Source: Heloderma charlesbogerti
Taxonomy: Eukaryota; Chordata; Lepidosauria; Squamata; Helodermatidae
DNA length: 64,000 nucleotides
Assembly: GCA_026122225.1 (NCBI GenBank)
Contig: JANEZZ010001898.1
Span: 1 to 64,000, forward strand
Reading direction: 5' to 3'
How positions within the stretch are numbered: the first letter of the stretch is position 1; the number at the start of each line of letters is the position of its first letter. Below, piece by piece: positions 12,378 through 24,713 of this stretch. Position numbers and translations under genes: made by a program. A model generated the notes under the pieces. The model had not been told where the DNA came from. It worked only from the letters and a program-made list of their open reading frames with translations, and ran no database searches.

Positions 12378-15300
12378 TCATGTCCGACTCTTTGTGACCC
12401 CATGGACCATAGCACGCCAGGCCTTCCTGTCCTCCGCTCTCTCCCAGAGCGTGCTCAAGTTCATATTCATTGCATCGGTGATGCTATCTAGCCACCTCAT
12501 CCTCTGCCATCCCCTTCTCCTTTTGCCTTCAGTCTTTCCCAGCATCAGGGTATTTTCCAGAGAGTTTTCTCTTCGCATTAGGTGGCCAAAATATTGGAGC
12601 TTCAGCTTCAGTATCTGTCCTTCCAATGAGCACTCAGGGTTGAATTCCTTTAGGATGGACTGATTTGTCCTCCTTGCAGTCCAGGGGACTCGTAAGAGTC
12701 TTCTCCAGCAACACAGTTCGAAGCATCGATGCTTCGGCGCTCAGCCTTCCTTATCGTCCAGCTCTCACAGCCATACATTACTACTGGGAACCATAGCTTT
12801 GATTATACGGACCTTTGTCGGCATGGTGATGTCTCTGCTTCTTACTATGCTGTAGGGATGGCGGAGAATTTCTCCGTGAATCTCAGGGAGGCCGAATGCC
12901 AATGCATTCAGCCCCCCGAAATTGGCAGTGACAATCTCCACCCCCCCGCCCACCCCCGGGATGGGACTTACCTCCCTTGAATGTCCCTCTCAGCGGTGGG
13001 TCCCGGTGGCGTTTCAGTGGCGTTTCGGCGGGGGCAGGGGCGGCGGCCGGTCTTCCTACCGGCTGCCACCGCCGCCATTACAAAGTGAATGTTAAAAAAA
13101 AAAACACCCGTTATAGGCTACGTTAATCTTTACGTAGACTACCCGGGCCCAAATAAGGAATGCAAATGGCGGCGCCCATGGGCGCCGCCATTTGCATACG
13201 CGTTTTTTCTTCTTCTTCAAAGTCACCCATGATAGGCTACGTAACGATTTACATAGCCTATCATGGCTGACTTTGGAAATCTAGCCGTGATAGGCTACGT
13301 AAATCGTTATGTAGCCTATCACGGGTGTTTTTTTTTTTTAACATTCACTTTTTTTATTTCGCGGCCAGGGAGATGGGACGCTTCTCCCCGGCCTGAATTT
13401 CGGCCGGGCGAGGCGGGGCGCCTCCCCCCCTGGCCTGAACTTCAGGGGGAGAACCGAAGTGCCTCCCCCCCACCGCAAAGCAAGCTGCGGGACCAGGTAA
13501 GTGACTTTCGTACATCCCTACTATGCTGTCTAAGTTTGCCATTGCTTTCCTCCCAAGGAGCAAGTGTCTTTTAATTTCATGGCTACAGTCACCATCTGCG
13601 GTGATCTTGGAGCCCAAGAAAGTAAAATCTGTCACTGCTCCCATTTCTTCCCCTTCCATATGCCAGGAAGTGATGGGGACAGATGCCATAATCCTCATTT
13701 TTTTCATGTTGAGTTTCAAACCAGCTTTTGCACTCTCCTCTTTCACCCTCAACAGGAGGTTCTTTAGATCCTCTGCACTTTCTGCCATTAGGGTGGTATC
13801 GTCTGCGCATCTGAGGTTGTTGATCATTCTCCCAGCAATCTTAATTCCGACCTGTGATTCAACCAACCCGGCGTTTCTCATGATGTACTCTGCATATAAG
13901 TTAAATAAGCAGGGCGACAATTTGCAGCCTTGTCATACTCCTTTCCCAATTTTGAACCAATGGGTTGTTCCATGTCTGGTTCTTACTGTTGCTTCTTGTC
14001 CCTCGTACAGGTTTCTCAGGAGACAGGTAAGGTGGTCTGGTACTCCCATCTCTTTAAGCATTTGCCACAGTTTGTTGTGATCCACACGATCAAAGGCTTT
14101 AGCGTAGTCAACAAAGCAGAAATAGACGTTTTTCTGGAATTCTCTTGCTTTCTCCATGATCCAGTGAATGTTGGCAATTTGATCTCTAGTTCTTCTGCCT
14201 CTTTGAAACCCAGCTTGTACTTCCGGTAGTTCTCGGTTCACATGCTGCTGAAGCCTAGCTTGTAGGATTTTGAGCATCACCTTGCTGGCATGTGAAATGA
14301 GTGCAATTGTACGGTAGTTTGAACACTCTTTGGCGTTGCCCTTCTTTGGAATTGGAATGTAAACTGACCTTTTCCAGTCTTGTGGCCACTGTTGAGTGTT
14401 CCAAATTTGTTGGCATATTGAGTGCAGCACCTTAACAGTATCATCTTTTAGGATTTTAAATAGCTCAGCTGGAATACTGTCATCTCTGCCAGCTTTGTTG
14501 TTAGCAATGCTTCCTAAGGCCCACTTGACTTCACTCTCGAGGATGTCCGGCTCAGGTTCAGTGACTGCACTATCATGGCTATCATTAAGATCTTTCCTGT
14601 ATAGTTCTTCTGTGTATTCTTTCCACCTCTTCTTAATCTCATCTGCTTCTGTTAGGTCCCTGCCTTCTTTGTCCTTTATCATGCCCGTCTTTGCACAAAA
14701 CATTCCCTTGAGATCTCTGATTTTCTTGAAAAGATCTCTAGTCTTTCCCATTCTATTGTTTTCCTCGATTTCTTTGCATTGTTCATTTAAGAAGGCCTTC
14801 TTGTCTCCCCTTGCTATTCTCTGGAAATCTGCATTCAGTTGGATATATCTTCCCCTTTCTCCTTTTTTCGCTTCCCATCTTTCCTCAGCTACTTGTAAAG
14901 CCTCATCAGACAGCTACTTTGCTTTCTTGCATTTCTTTTTCTTTGGGATGGATTGAGTTGCTGCCTCCTGAACAATGTTATGGACCTCCGTCCATAGTTC
15001 CTCAGGCACTCTGTCTATCAGGTCTAATCCCTGAAATCTATTCCTCACCTCCACTGTATATTCATAAGGGATATGATTTAGGTCATACCTGAATGGTTTA
15101 GTGGTTTTCCCTACGTCCTTCAATGTAAGCCAAAATTTTGCAAGAAGCAGCTCATGATCTGAGCCACAGTCAGCTCCAGGTCTTGTTTTGACTAACTGTA
15201 TAGAGCTTCTCCATCTTTGGCTGCAAAGTACATAATCAATCTGTTTTCAATATTGACCATCTGGTGATGTCCATGTGTAGAGTCGCCTCTTGTGCTGTTG

Positions 15301-16176
15301 GAAAAGAGTGTTTGCTATGATCAGCGTGTTCTCTTGGCAAAACTCTATGAGCCTTTGTCCTGCTTCATTTTGTACACCAAGGCCATGCTTGCCTGTTATC
15401 CTGGTGATTTCTTGACTTCCTACTTTGGCATTCCAATCCCCTATGATGAAAAGGACATCTTTTTTTGGTGTTAGTTCTACAAGGTGTTGTAGCCAGGTCT
15501 TCATAGAACCGATCAACCTCAGCTTCTTTGGTCTCAGTGGTTGGGGCATAGATTTGAATTACTATGATGTTGAATGGTTTGCCTAGGATTCATACTGAGA
15601 TCATTCTATTGTTTTTGAGATTGTACCCCAGTACTGCTTTTCCCACCCTTTTGTTGACTATTAGTGCTACTCCATTTCTTCTAAGGGATTCTTGCCCACA
15701 GTAGTGGATATGATGGTCACCTGAATTAAATTCACCCATGCTTGTCCATTTTAGTTTGCTGATTCCCAAGATGTCGATGTTCAATCTTGCCATCTCATGT
15801 CTGATCACCTCCAGCTTACCTTGATTCATTGATCTGACATTCCAGGTTCCTAAACAATATTGTTCTTTACAGCATTGGATTTTATGTTCACCCCCAGACA
15901 CATCCACAGCTGAGTGTCCTTTCGGCTTTGGCAAGCCGCTTCACTCTTTCTGGGGCTACTTGGAAATTCCCTTTGCTCTTCCCCAGTAGTATATTGGACA
16001 CCTTCTGACCTGAGGGGCTCATCTTCCAGCGTCATACCTTTTAGCTTTGTGATACGTTCCATGGGGTTTTCTTGGCAAGAATACTGGAGTGGGTTGCCAT
16101 TTCCTTCTCCAGTGGACCACATTTTGTCAGAACTCTCTGCCATGACCTGTCCGTCTTGGGTGGCCCTGCATGGCAT
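12378..16176 (-). pseudogene. BovB ORF2 remnant (endonuclease + reverse transcriptase)
   Basis: The product would be the RTE-type polyprotein that nicks target DNA and copies LINE RNA in the nucleus. The frame starts at the MPCRATQ methionine (16176). Endonuclease blocks are visible: LGTWNVRSMN (15850-15590 region) and GDWNAKVG (15247-15549). The reverse-transcriptase segment 13933-14751 is open for 272 codons, with QAGFQRGRRTRDQI and the FVDYAKAFDRVDH motif, and CADDT lies in 13589-13920. The frame is broken by stops (for example a TAG where copy 3 has Trp before LSDEAL, near 14914), by frameshifts and by the hAT insertion. The C-terminal GVTKSRT end is at 12378. It is dead as a gene. Confidence 0.9.
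12853..13520. mobile_element. Foldback hAT element inside BovB copy 1
   Basis: TAGGGATG to CATCCCTA, with the perfect duplication CTATGCTG taken from BovB sequence, so it is younger than the BovB copy. The GGAGAATTTCTCC arm is at left and the GGCC-repeat arm at right. The short interior keeps the GGCGCCCATGGGCGCC hairpin and two TACGTAA-type hairpins. Outward donors are ACTTACC near 12966 and AGGTAAGT near 13496. Confidence 0.93.
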
Positions 16177-16227
16177 AGCTTATGGCTTCACTGAGTTACA
16201 CAAGCTTCTTCGCCACAACAAGGCAGT

Positions 16228-17681
16228 TTAGCATTAGTAGGAGTGGAGAAAAAAGGATTCTGGGGAGTAGGGTGTGGGCCTTTTTTAGATGAGGCCTTAA
16301 GCACAAGACAATATGTCCATAAAAGTAATGAACCCAGTTAATGAATTGAATTAATGAAAAGCCTAGAAGGCATATGCAGTGGTTAGACAAGAAGTACCTC
16401 AAACCAACAGATGGAGCTCTACTGCTCCTTACTGCATGGAGAATAAAAAACATTTTATCATCTTGTTTTACCACCATCAGCAAGATTCTGGAACATCTTC
16501 AAACTATGATCTGGAGTAGGGTTTTCAAACTGTTCCAAGGAATGCGTGGTTTCTTTTAAGGGGGATTACTCAGTGAGATTATCAGTAATGATGGACAGGC
16601 TTTTACAAATGCCTGCCACCACTACCAATTTCCTCACAAAATGTGGAGTGTGGGTGGGCTGGGCAGAAAGTAGATCTCCAGATCTTTTGGACCTCAACTC
16701 CCAGCATTCCTAATCTTTAGCCATATTGGCAGGGTCATCTGGGAGTTGAAGTCCAAAACACCTACTGTAGTTATCTACCTTCTGCCCACCCTGCTCTAAG
16801 GCACATTCCCAGTTTAGAATTTGGCAGTTCAGAACCTCATGAGTGGAATGTGCACCCTAGAACAGGGGTAGGAAAAGTGTAATTAGGGATCTACTAGCAG
16901 AACTCTGGGAAGTCTGTAGTAGATCTTCACATGGTTTTAACAAGAGCAGGGGAGTACTTGCTTTAGGAGTACTAAGTGGTTGCTTTTGAGCAGATCTTTG
17001 TTAGAGTGATATGTTAGAATCCCTGCTCCTTGGTAACTCACATGTAGATATGTATATATCCTAATGTGTGGTTCATGGAGTGCAGTAGATAATTGACCCC
17101 CCCCCCGGCCAATATTTTGTATCTGGCCTTGATTGGTAAACCTCAGCATTCTAGTAAAAAACAAAACAAAATAGATCCTGTAAGCCCAATGTCTGACCAC
17201 TCCTTCCCTATACTATGATGGAGTATTCTCTGCAGTGCACAAGGATTCTGTTGCAGAAAAGTGTTGTTCCCCGTAGGTGAAAAGCTTGAAAAACAGGAGA
17301 GTTAAGGATGTGATTAAATGTTTTTCACTGGAAACACTGGGGCTTCCATTTCCTTAAATTTGCCTGGATTATTCTGTACGTCTGGTTACTGTCTGATATG
17401 CTCTCAAGTTCAGGGAATGAACTAGATCATACCCATGAATTTATTAATAGATATCAAACGTTTATACTCCTTCTATTTCAGTCCCTTTCTGGATTCCACT
17501 GTTCTGAATGAAAATTATTTTGCCAGGATGATACCTCTTCAAAGTGATTTGTCTTCCACTATCTGATTACACACAACTAGTTCCTTGTTAACCAATTAAC
17601 GTTTAGGTTGAGCCTTTAACTGGTCTAAACCAAATGCAAAAAGTGCACAGGTAACCTCTATCTTTTTTGCATTAAAATGAG
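16228..17681. other. Unassigned stretch with one small foldback repeat
   Basis: Apart from the inverted repeat at 16653-16793 I see no gene or classifiable repeat. The last 8 bases (AAAATGAG) are the left TSD of the next element. Confidence 0.4.
16653..16793. repeat. Small foldback repeat with GGACCTCAACTCCCAGCA arm
   Basis: The left arm (GGGTGGGCTGGGCAGAAAG, then CTCAACTCCCA) is the reverse complement of the right arm (TGGGAGTTGAAGTCC, then CTTCTGCCCACC). The ACAACTCCCAG-type motif is common in reptile interspersed repeats. It is a short MITE-like inverted repeat of undetermined class. Confidence 0.6.
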
Positions 17682-18030
17682 TAGGGATGTCAGAGAATTC
17701 CGCCACGGATCTCGGTGAGGCCAAATGCCAGTGCATTCGGCCCCCCGAAATCTGTGGCAGAATGAAGCCCCCGCCCCCCAAAAAATATTTACGTAAGCTA
17801 TTATGGCGGGGGGGGGGAAAGGAACGCAAATAGCGCCCACTACGCTATTTGCATTTCCCTTTTTTTCGCCGTAATACCCTATGTAAATATTTATGTAGGC
17901 TAAAATGGCTAAACATAGGGAACGCAAATGGCGGCCGCTGTAGCCGCCGCCATTTGCATACGCTGTTTTGTTTTGTTTTTGTTTGTTTGGCTTGCCATGA
18001 TTTGTTGTTGTTGTTGTTGTTGTTGTTCAG

Positions 18031-20295
18031 TCATTCAGTTGTGTCCGACTCGTTGTGACCCCATGGACCATAGCACGCCAGGCCTTCCTGTCCTGCGCTC
18101 TCTCCTGGGGCATGCTCAAGTCCATATTCGTTGCATCAGTGATGCTATCCAGCCATCTCATCCTCTACCATCCCCTTCTCCTTTTGCCTTCAGTCTTTCC
18201 CAGCATCAGGGTCTTTTCCAGAGAGTTTTCTCTTCGCATTAGGTGGCCAAAATATTTGAGCTTTAGCTTCAGTATCTGTCCTTCCAATGAGCACTCAGGG
18301 TTGATTTCCTTTAGGATGGACTGATTTGACCTCCTTGCAGTCCAGGGGACTCATAAGAGTCTTCTCCAGCACCATAGTTCGAAAGCATCAATTCTTCGGC
18401 GCTCAGCCTTCCCTATAGTCCAGGTCTCACAGCAATACGTTACTACTGGGAAAACCATAGCTTTGATTAGATGGACCTTTGTCGGCAAGGTGATGTCTCT
18501 GCTTCTTACTATGCTGTCTAGGTGTGCCATAGCTTTCCTCCCAAGGAGCAAGCGTCTTTTAATTTCATGGCTACAGTCACTGTCTGCGGTGATCTTGGAG
18601 CCCAAGAAAGTAAAATCTGTCACTGCTTCCATTTCTTCCCCTTCCATATGCCAGGAAGTGATGGGGCCAGATGCCATGATCTTCGTTTTTTTCATGTTGT
18701 GTTTCAAACCAGCTTTTGCACTCTCCTCTTTCACCCTCAACAAGAGGATCTTTAGATCCTCTTCACTTTCTGCCATTAGGGTGGTATCATCTGCGTATCT
18801 GAAGTTGTTGATAATTCTCCTAGCAATCTTAATTCCGACCTGTGATTCATCCGACCCGGCGTTTCTCATGATGTACTCTGCATATAAGTTAAATAAGCAG
18901 GGTGACAATATGCAGCCTTGTCGTACTCCGTAGATATGAAGATCACCTGAATTCAATTCGCCCATGCTTGTCCATTTTAGTTCGCTGATTCCCAAGATGT
19001 CGATGTTCAATCTTGCCATCTCATGTTTGACCACCTCCAGCTTATCTTGATTCTAGGGATGCACGAAAGTCACTTACTTGGTCTCGCAGCTTGCTTCGAG
19101 GTGGGGCGGAGGCACTTCGCTGCTCCCCCCGAAGTTCAGGTTGGGGGGGGAGGCTTCCCCCCTCGCCCAGCCGAAATTCAGGCCGGGGGGGAGGCTTCCC
19201 GCCTCGCCCGGCCGAAATTCAGGCTGGGGAGAAGCGCCCCGTCTCCCCGGCCGTGAACTTCAAAAGAAAAAACAAAAACGCCCCTGTGATAGGCTACGTA
19301 ACGATTAATGTAGCCTATCACGGCTAGATCTGCAAAGTCAGCCGTGATAGGCTATGTTAATCATCACGTAGCCTATCACGGGTGACTTTGAAAAAAAAAA
19401 GTGCGTACGCAAATGGCGGCCCCCATAGGGAGCTGCCATTCGCGTTCCTTATTTGGTCGCCGTAGTCTACGTAAAGATTTACGTAGACTACGGCGAAAAT
19501 AAGGGCAACGCAAATAGCGTTGCCCTTATTTTCGCCGTAGTCTATGTAAATCTTTACATAGACTACAGGGACCAAATAAGGAACGCGAATGGCGGCTCCC
19601 TATGGGGGCCGCCATTAGCCGTACACGCTTTTTTTTTTTTTTTAAGTCACCCGTGATAGGCTACGTGATGTTTAACGTAGCCTATCATGGCTGACTTTGC
19701 AAATCTAGCCCGTGATAGGCTATGTTAATCGTTATGTAGCCTATCACAGGGGCCCCCGCCCCTGACAAAGACCTGCCGAACCGCCGCCGGGACCCGCTGC
19801 CGGGAGGGACATTTGTGAAAGGTAAGTCCCATCCTGGGGGGGGGGCAGAGAATTTCTCCCTGAACAACCTTCGGAGGACCGAATGCGTTGGCACTCGGCC
19901 CCCTGAAGTTTAGGGGAGAAATTCTCCCCCACCCCTACTTGATTCATTGATCTTATATTCCAGGTTCCTAAACAATATTGTTCTTTACAGCATCGGATTT
20001 TCTTTTCACCACCAGACACATCCACAGCTGAGTGTCCTTTTGGCTTTGGCCCAGCCACTTCACTCTTTCTGGGGCTACTTGGAAATTCCCTCTGCTCTTC
20101 CCCAGTAGTATATTGGACACCTTCTGACCTGAGGGGCTCATCTTCCAGCATCATATCTTTTAGCTTTGTGATACGTTCCATGGGGTTTTCTTGGCAAGAA
20201 TACTGGAGTGGGTTGCCATTTCCTTCTCCAGTGGACCACATTTTGTCAGAACTCTCTGCCATGACCTGTCCGTCTTGGGTGGCCCTGCATGGCAT
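18031..20295 (-). pseudogene. BovB ORF2 remnant with in-frame internal deletion
   Basis: The 5' part (20295 down to about 19940) is open from the MPCRATQ start into GTWNIRSMN. After the hAT insertion the frame resumes at the endonuclease segment LGISELKW and then jumps, in frame, at about 18930 from GDLHIY to the reverse-transcriptase segment GVRQGCILSPC. The fused frame 18351-19034 is 227 codons and keeps FRYADDT. The deletion removes the rest of the endonuclease and the N-terminal half of the reverse transcriptase. It is not functional. Confidence 0.9.
19054..19937. mobile_element. Foldback hAT element inside BovB copy 2
   Basis: TAGGGATG to CACCCCTA, with the perfect duplication CTTGATTC from BovB sequence. 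It has the full long interior: paired GATAGGCTACGT hairpins, a CCCATAGGGAGC hairpin, and two GTAGTCTACGTA hairpins around a GCAAATAGCGTTGCCC centre. Donors are ACTTACTTGG at left and AAAGGTAAGT at right. The GNRA stem is deleted in this copy. It is the innermost and youngest layer of the nest. Confidence 0.93.
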
Positions 20296-20629
20296 AGCTT
20301 ATGGCTTCACTGAGTTACACAAGCCCCTTCACCACAACAAGGCAGTGATCCATGAAGGGGTTGCCATGATAGGCTACGTAAATACTTACGTAGCCTATAA
20401 CGGCAGCTTTGCTGGATGCAAATGGCAGCCGGTACAGCGGCCACCATTTGTGTACGGAGCAGCCCGTCCATGGCTGGAAGTCCGGTGGCAGATGGCCCTG
20501 GCCGGCATCTCCACAGAGCTGTCGCGGAGCGGAGCCGGACGGGCAGGATTCTGGGGGGAGGGATGGAGCGCCTCCCCCCCACCACGGATGTCCCTGAACG
20601 AAACCAGGTAAGTGTTTTGTACATCCCTA

Positions 20630-21965
20630 AAAATGAGTTGCACGGGGAGGAGGCTGGCAGTACTCCCTGAAAATGTGGTGTAGATCCCTCTTCTTGTTAT
20701 ACTTACTGCAATTTTTTATAGCTTTTCATATTTACAGCTTTTTTCTTTTATAAATGTTCCCTGTCATTGATTTTTGTGCTGTAGTATAGTCATTCCCCTT
20801 TCTCAAATAGTGTCCTTTTTCATCCTTGTTTTTTTCTTCATCAGTCAGAGTTTTGATGCCATATTATGGATTGCCTATGCAAACATTTCATTTCCAAGAA
20901 TGATGAAGAGCTAAATATTATCATTAAAAGGAGATCCTTACATTTATGAAATGTACTGTGTTGTATATAATTTTCCCACAAGACATGTTAGATATTGAAT
21001 GAGAAAAGTTGTTCTGAGAACTATTTTTGAAGCAATCATTTCTCCATGAACTATTCCTTTCCCCTCCTGCCAAATTGCCATTCATTTCAACTATCACTGA
21101 GAACCATGACACACTCTCTGTTTAAATATGTACTTTCCATGTATTGATTGGAGATAAGTTTAAAGAAAATAACCCCTTCTACGTAAGTATAAGCCAGGAA
21201 GATGCTAATTGCCTTGGTTTGTGGTAGATGAACTGACTTAGAGGCTATTCACAGACAGTTTACTTTTTAAACAGCAGTATAAGTCATACTTGAATTTAAA
21301 TGGCAAAATAAATGGGCAGCACTTTAAGTTATGAATGTTACATACATGTCTGACTGACCAAATTTCTCATAATAAGCATGGAAGCAGGAGGCTGATCCTT
21401 TTACATTTGCAACTTACATGTTCATTGTTGCAAACCCTGACCATTTAACACATAGGTGCCATTTCCATTAGACTGCTGTGCTGTGCATATATTTTGCCAT
21501 TTTAATGTAAAATGCACATTTACTCCTCAACAAACTTCCAAAATCAAAATTTCTTAGAAACATATTTTTCATTGACATATAACTTAGTTGTCAGTTGCCA
21601 AGAGAGGCATAACTGGGATCCATAGGTCATCCAAGCACAAAGGGTTGTTGTTTTCCTGACCACTAGTCCTAATGCAGATGCTGGCACCTGCCCAAAAGCC
21701 ATCCTGAAGATGGGGAAAACTTCAGAAGAGTGGATCATGAAGCATGATGGGCTTCTTCTGGAAAGAGAAATAGCAACCTCCATATGTAGACAGAAGCACT
21801 TTGCACATGGTCTCGGCCCTCTCACTAACCTGGCCCAGCTTTGGGTGTGCTTGTTTGGTATGGGAACATGAACCTAGTAACATTTTTGTACACAGAAACC
21901 CTGTTAGCTTCTGAAGCACATGGGATATTCCCTTCAAGGCTGAAGGAGATATTTTGCATAGTCTC
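20630..21965. other. Unassigned stretch
   Basis: Ordinary AT-rich sequence with no gene or classifiable repeat. It ends in ATAGTCTC, the TSD of the next element. Confidence 0.4.
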
Positions 21966-22422
21966 TAGGGATGTATGAGAAATATGGTTCAGTTCATTTC
22001 TGATCCAGATTTTACCCATTTTGCACCTTCTGGATTAAACACAGACTTGGACGCAATCTGCAGTCTGTACATTTCCAAGCTTACAATGTGATTCACGGAC
22101 CAAAACAAAATGTGTTTGACAGCACGCATACTTTTGAAAAATGTGCACAAATATGAATTAATCAATGGGAGAAGAATGTGTAAATTTCAAAAATCTGCAC
22201 AAATATGAATTAATCATTGGGAGAAGAATGTGTAAATTTCTAAAATGTGCATAACTGATGCATACATTTGGACAAATATGCATGAAAATACGCCTGGATT
22301 TTTGTGCAAAAACAAAACAAAACAATGCTCACAATCTGCTATGGACTCAAGTCAGGATGAGCTTTGAGATGGAATTCGAAGAACTTTGGCGAGCTCAAGT
22401 TTTACTGACTCACACATCCCTC
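21966..22422. mobile_element. hAT element with internal 60-bp duplication
   Basis: It starts TAGGGATG and ends CATCCCTC, flanked by the perfect duplication ATAGTCTC. Two adjacent near-identical units of about 60 bases (ATATGAATTAATCA...GAAGAATGTG) lie at 22140-22255. The right end resembles that of 24714-26140 (AGCTTTGAGRTGGAA). It lacks TACGTA hairpins. Confidence 0.85.
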
Positions 22423-23283
22423 ATAGTCTCACAGTGATGTGAAATCTCTGTATGTGACAATTTCTGTGAATGTAGGCCCTTTAAACAAGTGTACACCTTT
22501 TGCGAACATACCCAGAATAACGAGACAAGACATGGGCCACTGGGTTACCTTGGGCCACAACTTTACTTAACTTTAACATAATAGGCAACAGTCATTCCAC
22601 TGCGCCACACACCACGAATGCAGGAGTTGTCTTGCAGCTCCTTGCCTAGAATTAGGGTGAGCTATATCTGTCAATGAACTGGGTGGTGTAATAACTGACC
22701 ACTCCTATTCATGTGTTAAAGGAGTCCTTCCTGAGACACTTCTCCCCACAAGCACCACCACCCTAAGGGGGTGAGACAGGATGTTCCCAAAGGGGTTCTG
22801 TAACACACCTCAGGTCCCACAAACCTGAGTGGTAAGTCTCAAGAAACCTCTATCACCTTAAAGGAGCTTCAGAGTGCTCATCAATGTTCTTAACTGTCTG
22901 TGTTACTTTTCCTGCACAGCCCTGCTGTTCTGGCCAAATGACTCACCTAAAAATTAGAGACACCCCTCAGGCACTAACTACCACAACCCCACCAGGTGAA
23001 CAGTGTGAAGTAGGTGGGAAAACAAACAAACAAACAAACAAACAAACCTGTCACCGGCTTGTGCCAATCTGGTTAAAAGGCAAAAATTCTCACTTGGCCC
23101 CTCTATGCAACCAGCTAATCCTATAAATTTTGCTCATCTTATGGAAATTCCTTTGGCATCTTTGGAATTCCAGAGGATGTTTCACATCAGCAGGACCCTC
23201 CTTATTCATTTCAGATTTTGCTTCAGGCAATGTTCTATGGTAGCACAAATAATGAAGATTTAGCACAACGTTGCAGTGACTGG
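22423..23283. other. Unassigned stretch with short (AAAC)n
   Basis: An AAAC run lies at about 23023-23047. Nothing else is recognised. Confidence 0.4.
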
Positions 23284-23505
23284 CAGTAAATGGGAAATAT
23301 TATGCAGAAGGAAAGCAGCACATTCACTACTTAGCAACAATGTGTTACAAATAGGGAAAAAAGGGGAACAGAATAGACAAAAGAAAAGAAAAGAAATAGA
23401 AAATAGAAAAAGAAGTAGGAAAAAAGCAGTAGATGGGAAATATTATGCAAAAGAAAAGCAGCACATTCGCTACTTAGCAACAATGTGTTGCAAATAAAAA
23501 TGTCA
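23284..23505 (+). repeat. Direct duplication, 143-base offset
   Basis: CAGTAAATGGGAAATATTATGC with its following 60 bases recurs at 23427 with few changes, the two copies separated by an A/G-rich spacer. Its class is unknown. Confidence 0.7.
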
Positions 23506-23755
23506 AGATTCTATTTTTGTTGTAAGCTGAAATGGCTCGTGATTTATTTTAAACCTATTAATTGAATAAAAAAGACTGCATTCTTTACATTTAAGGGCGC
23601 TATATCGATGTGGCCCAATTTAGCAAGTGAGCTGCGTGTGCACAGCTGATGTGGATGCATATCTAGATGTGGATGTGCATATGGATGCATGTTGTGATGC
23701 TCGTTCAGTAGCCATTGAACTTCATGGATGCTTCTGAGGGGGATAGCAATGGGGA

Positions 23756-23951
23756 AGAGCCATAGCTCAGAAGCAGAGCACATGCTTTGCATGCAGAAAG
23801 TCCCAGGTTCTATCACTGGAATCACAAGGTTGCAGGTGTTGTGAAAAACCTCTGCCCATGATCCTGGAGAGTTGCCACCAGTCAGAATAGACAATACTGG
23901 GATAGATGGTCAAACAGTTTGACCTGGTATAAGGAAGCTTCCTACATACCT
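23756..23951 (+). mobile_element. tRNA-derived SINE
   Basis: The head has an A-box-like TAGCTCAGAAGC and a B-box-like GGTTCTATCAC about 40 bases later. The tail has GACAATACTGGGATAGATGG and ATAAGGAAGCTTCCTA, the shape of the abundant squamate tRNA-SINEs whose tails match an L2/CR1-type LINE. It has many substitutions, so it is old. Confidence 0.75.
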
Positions 23952-24713
23952 TTCTAGGCATCCGCATCGGGGGCAGTTGTTGCCTGCAATGAAGGTACAA
24001 CTGGAACTGGAGCATGGACATACATGTTATTGAGGAACTCAGCCTCACTGTTATTTTGAGTATCTCCCTAGCACTCCTTGATGTCCCCCTTGTCTGGGAG
24101 GGCATACTAAGGCTAGGCCTAAGAACCCCATTACAAGAAAGTAACATCACACCCTGGTTGACCTGTATAGGGGTGGTCTTAGCTGATGATGCATGGGTGC
24201 AAGAACTCCAAAATATGCTGAAGCCTTCCTCTCTGCCTGATTCCTCACACTACCAAGTCATCCAAGGTATAGCCTCTTAATTAGTTTTAGAACCCTGGCT
24301 GTTAGAAGCTCCATGCCTCAAGACAAAACTACCACCAGTAAACGTATTAGCAATCATTACGCTTAAGAACCTCCACCCAAAAAAGTGTACATGAAAAGCC
24401 TCTTGCACTCCACACACTTTTGCACACATCACCCATGGCAAGAAAATTAAGATGTTCAGTGATTTAGATACTCCTCTCCCCCTTTGATCCAGGAATACCC
24501 CTCCTGTCTCTTGACCAAAGTCTTAAAAGAGATTCCCAAATGAGGACTTGGTTTCAGTATTGATACAGTTTTGGCTTTATACTCTGGTCCCCCTCCAATC
24601 ATTTCCCCCAGTTCTCCAATTCTGCCTTTATTATTTTACACTCAGTTTCAGTTAGGGCTCTTAGGGAACACACAAAACCTCACATTTCTCCTCCTAGGAA
24701 AATGCCTTACAAT
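23952..24713. other. Unassigned stretch
   Basis: No gene or repeat recognised. Confidence 0.4.

Larger units (their letters stand above)
12358..16227 (-). mobile_element. BovB (RTE) LINE copy 1, nearly full length
   Basis: On the minus strand it runs from the 5' leader (near 16227, just short of the full 5' end seen in the other copies) to a short AAC-repeat tail at 12358. It carries the apurinic-like endonuclease and reverse-transcriptase regions in order. A foldback hAT element interrupts it at 12853-13520. I could not define a convincing target duplication. Confidence 0.92.
18002..20360 (-). mobile_element. BovB LINE copy 2, internally deleted
   Basis: It is inserted in minus orientation with a GTT-repeat (AAC on the minus strand) 3' tail at 18002-18027 and the full CCCCTTCATGG 5' end at 20360. 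A perfect 10-bp target duplication TTGCCATGAT sits at 17992-18001 and 20361-20370. About half of the coding region is missing at a junction near 18930. A foldback element interrupts the endonuclease end at 19054-19937. Confidence 0.93.
17682..20629. mobile_element. Foldback hAT element split by BovB copy 2
   Basis: The left end TAGGGATG (17682) and right end CATCCCTA (20622-20629) are flanked by the perfect duplication AAAATGAG, proving they belong to one element despite the 2.4-kb interruption at 18002-20360. Its own sequence (about 0.6 kb) includes a GAATTCCGCC arm, GCGCCCACTACGC and AAATGGCGGC hairpins, one TACGTAAATACTTACGTA hairpin and a rightward donor AGGTAAGT near 20607. Confidence 0.92.

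Noticed and set aside
13933..14751. Intact host gene on the minus strand
   Set aside because: The 272-codon frame is the reverse-transcriptase part of BovB copy 1, whose full frame is broken.
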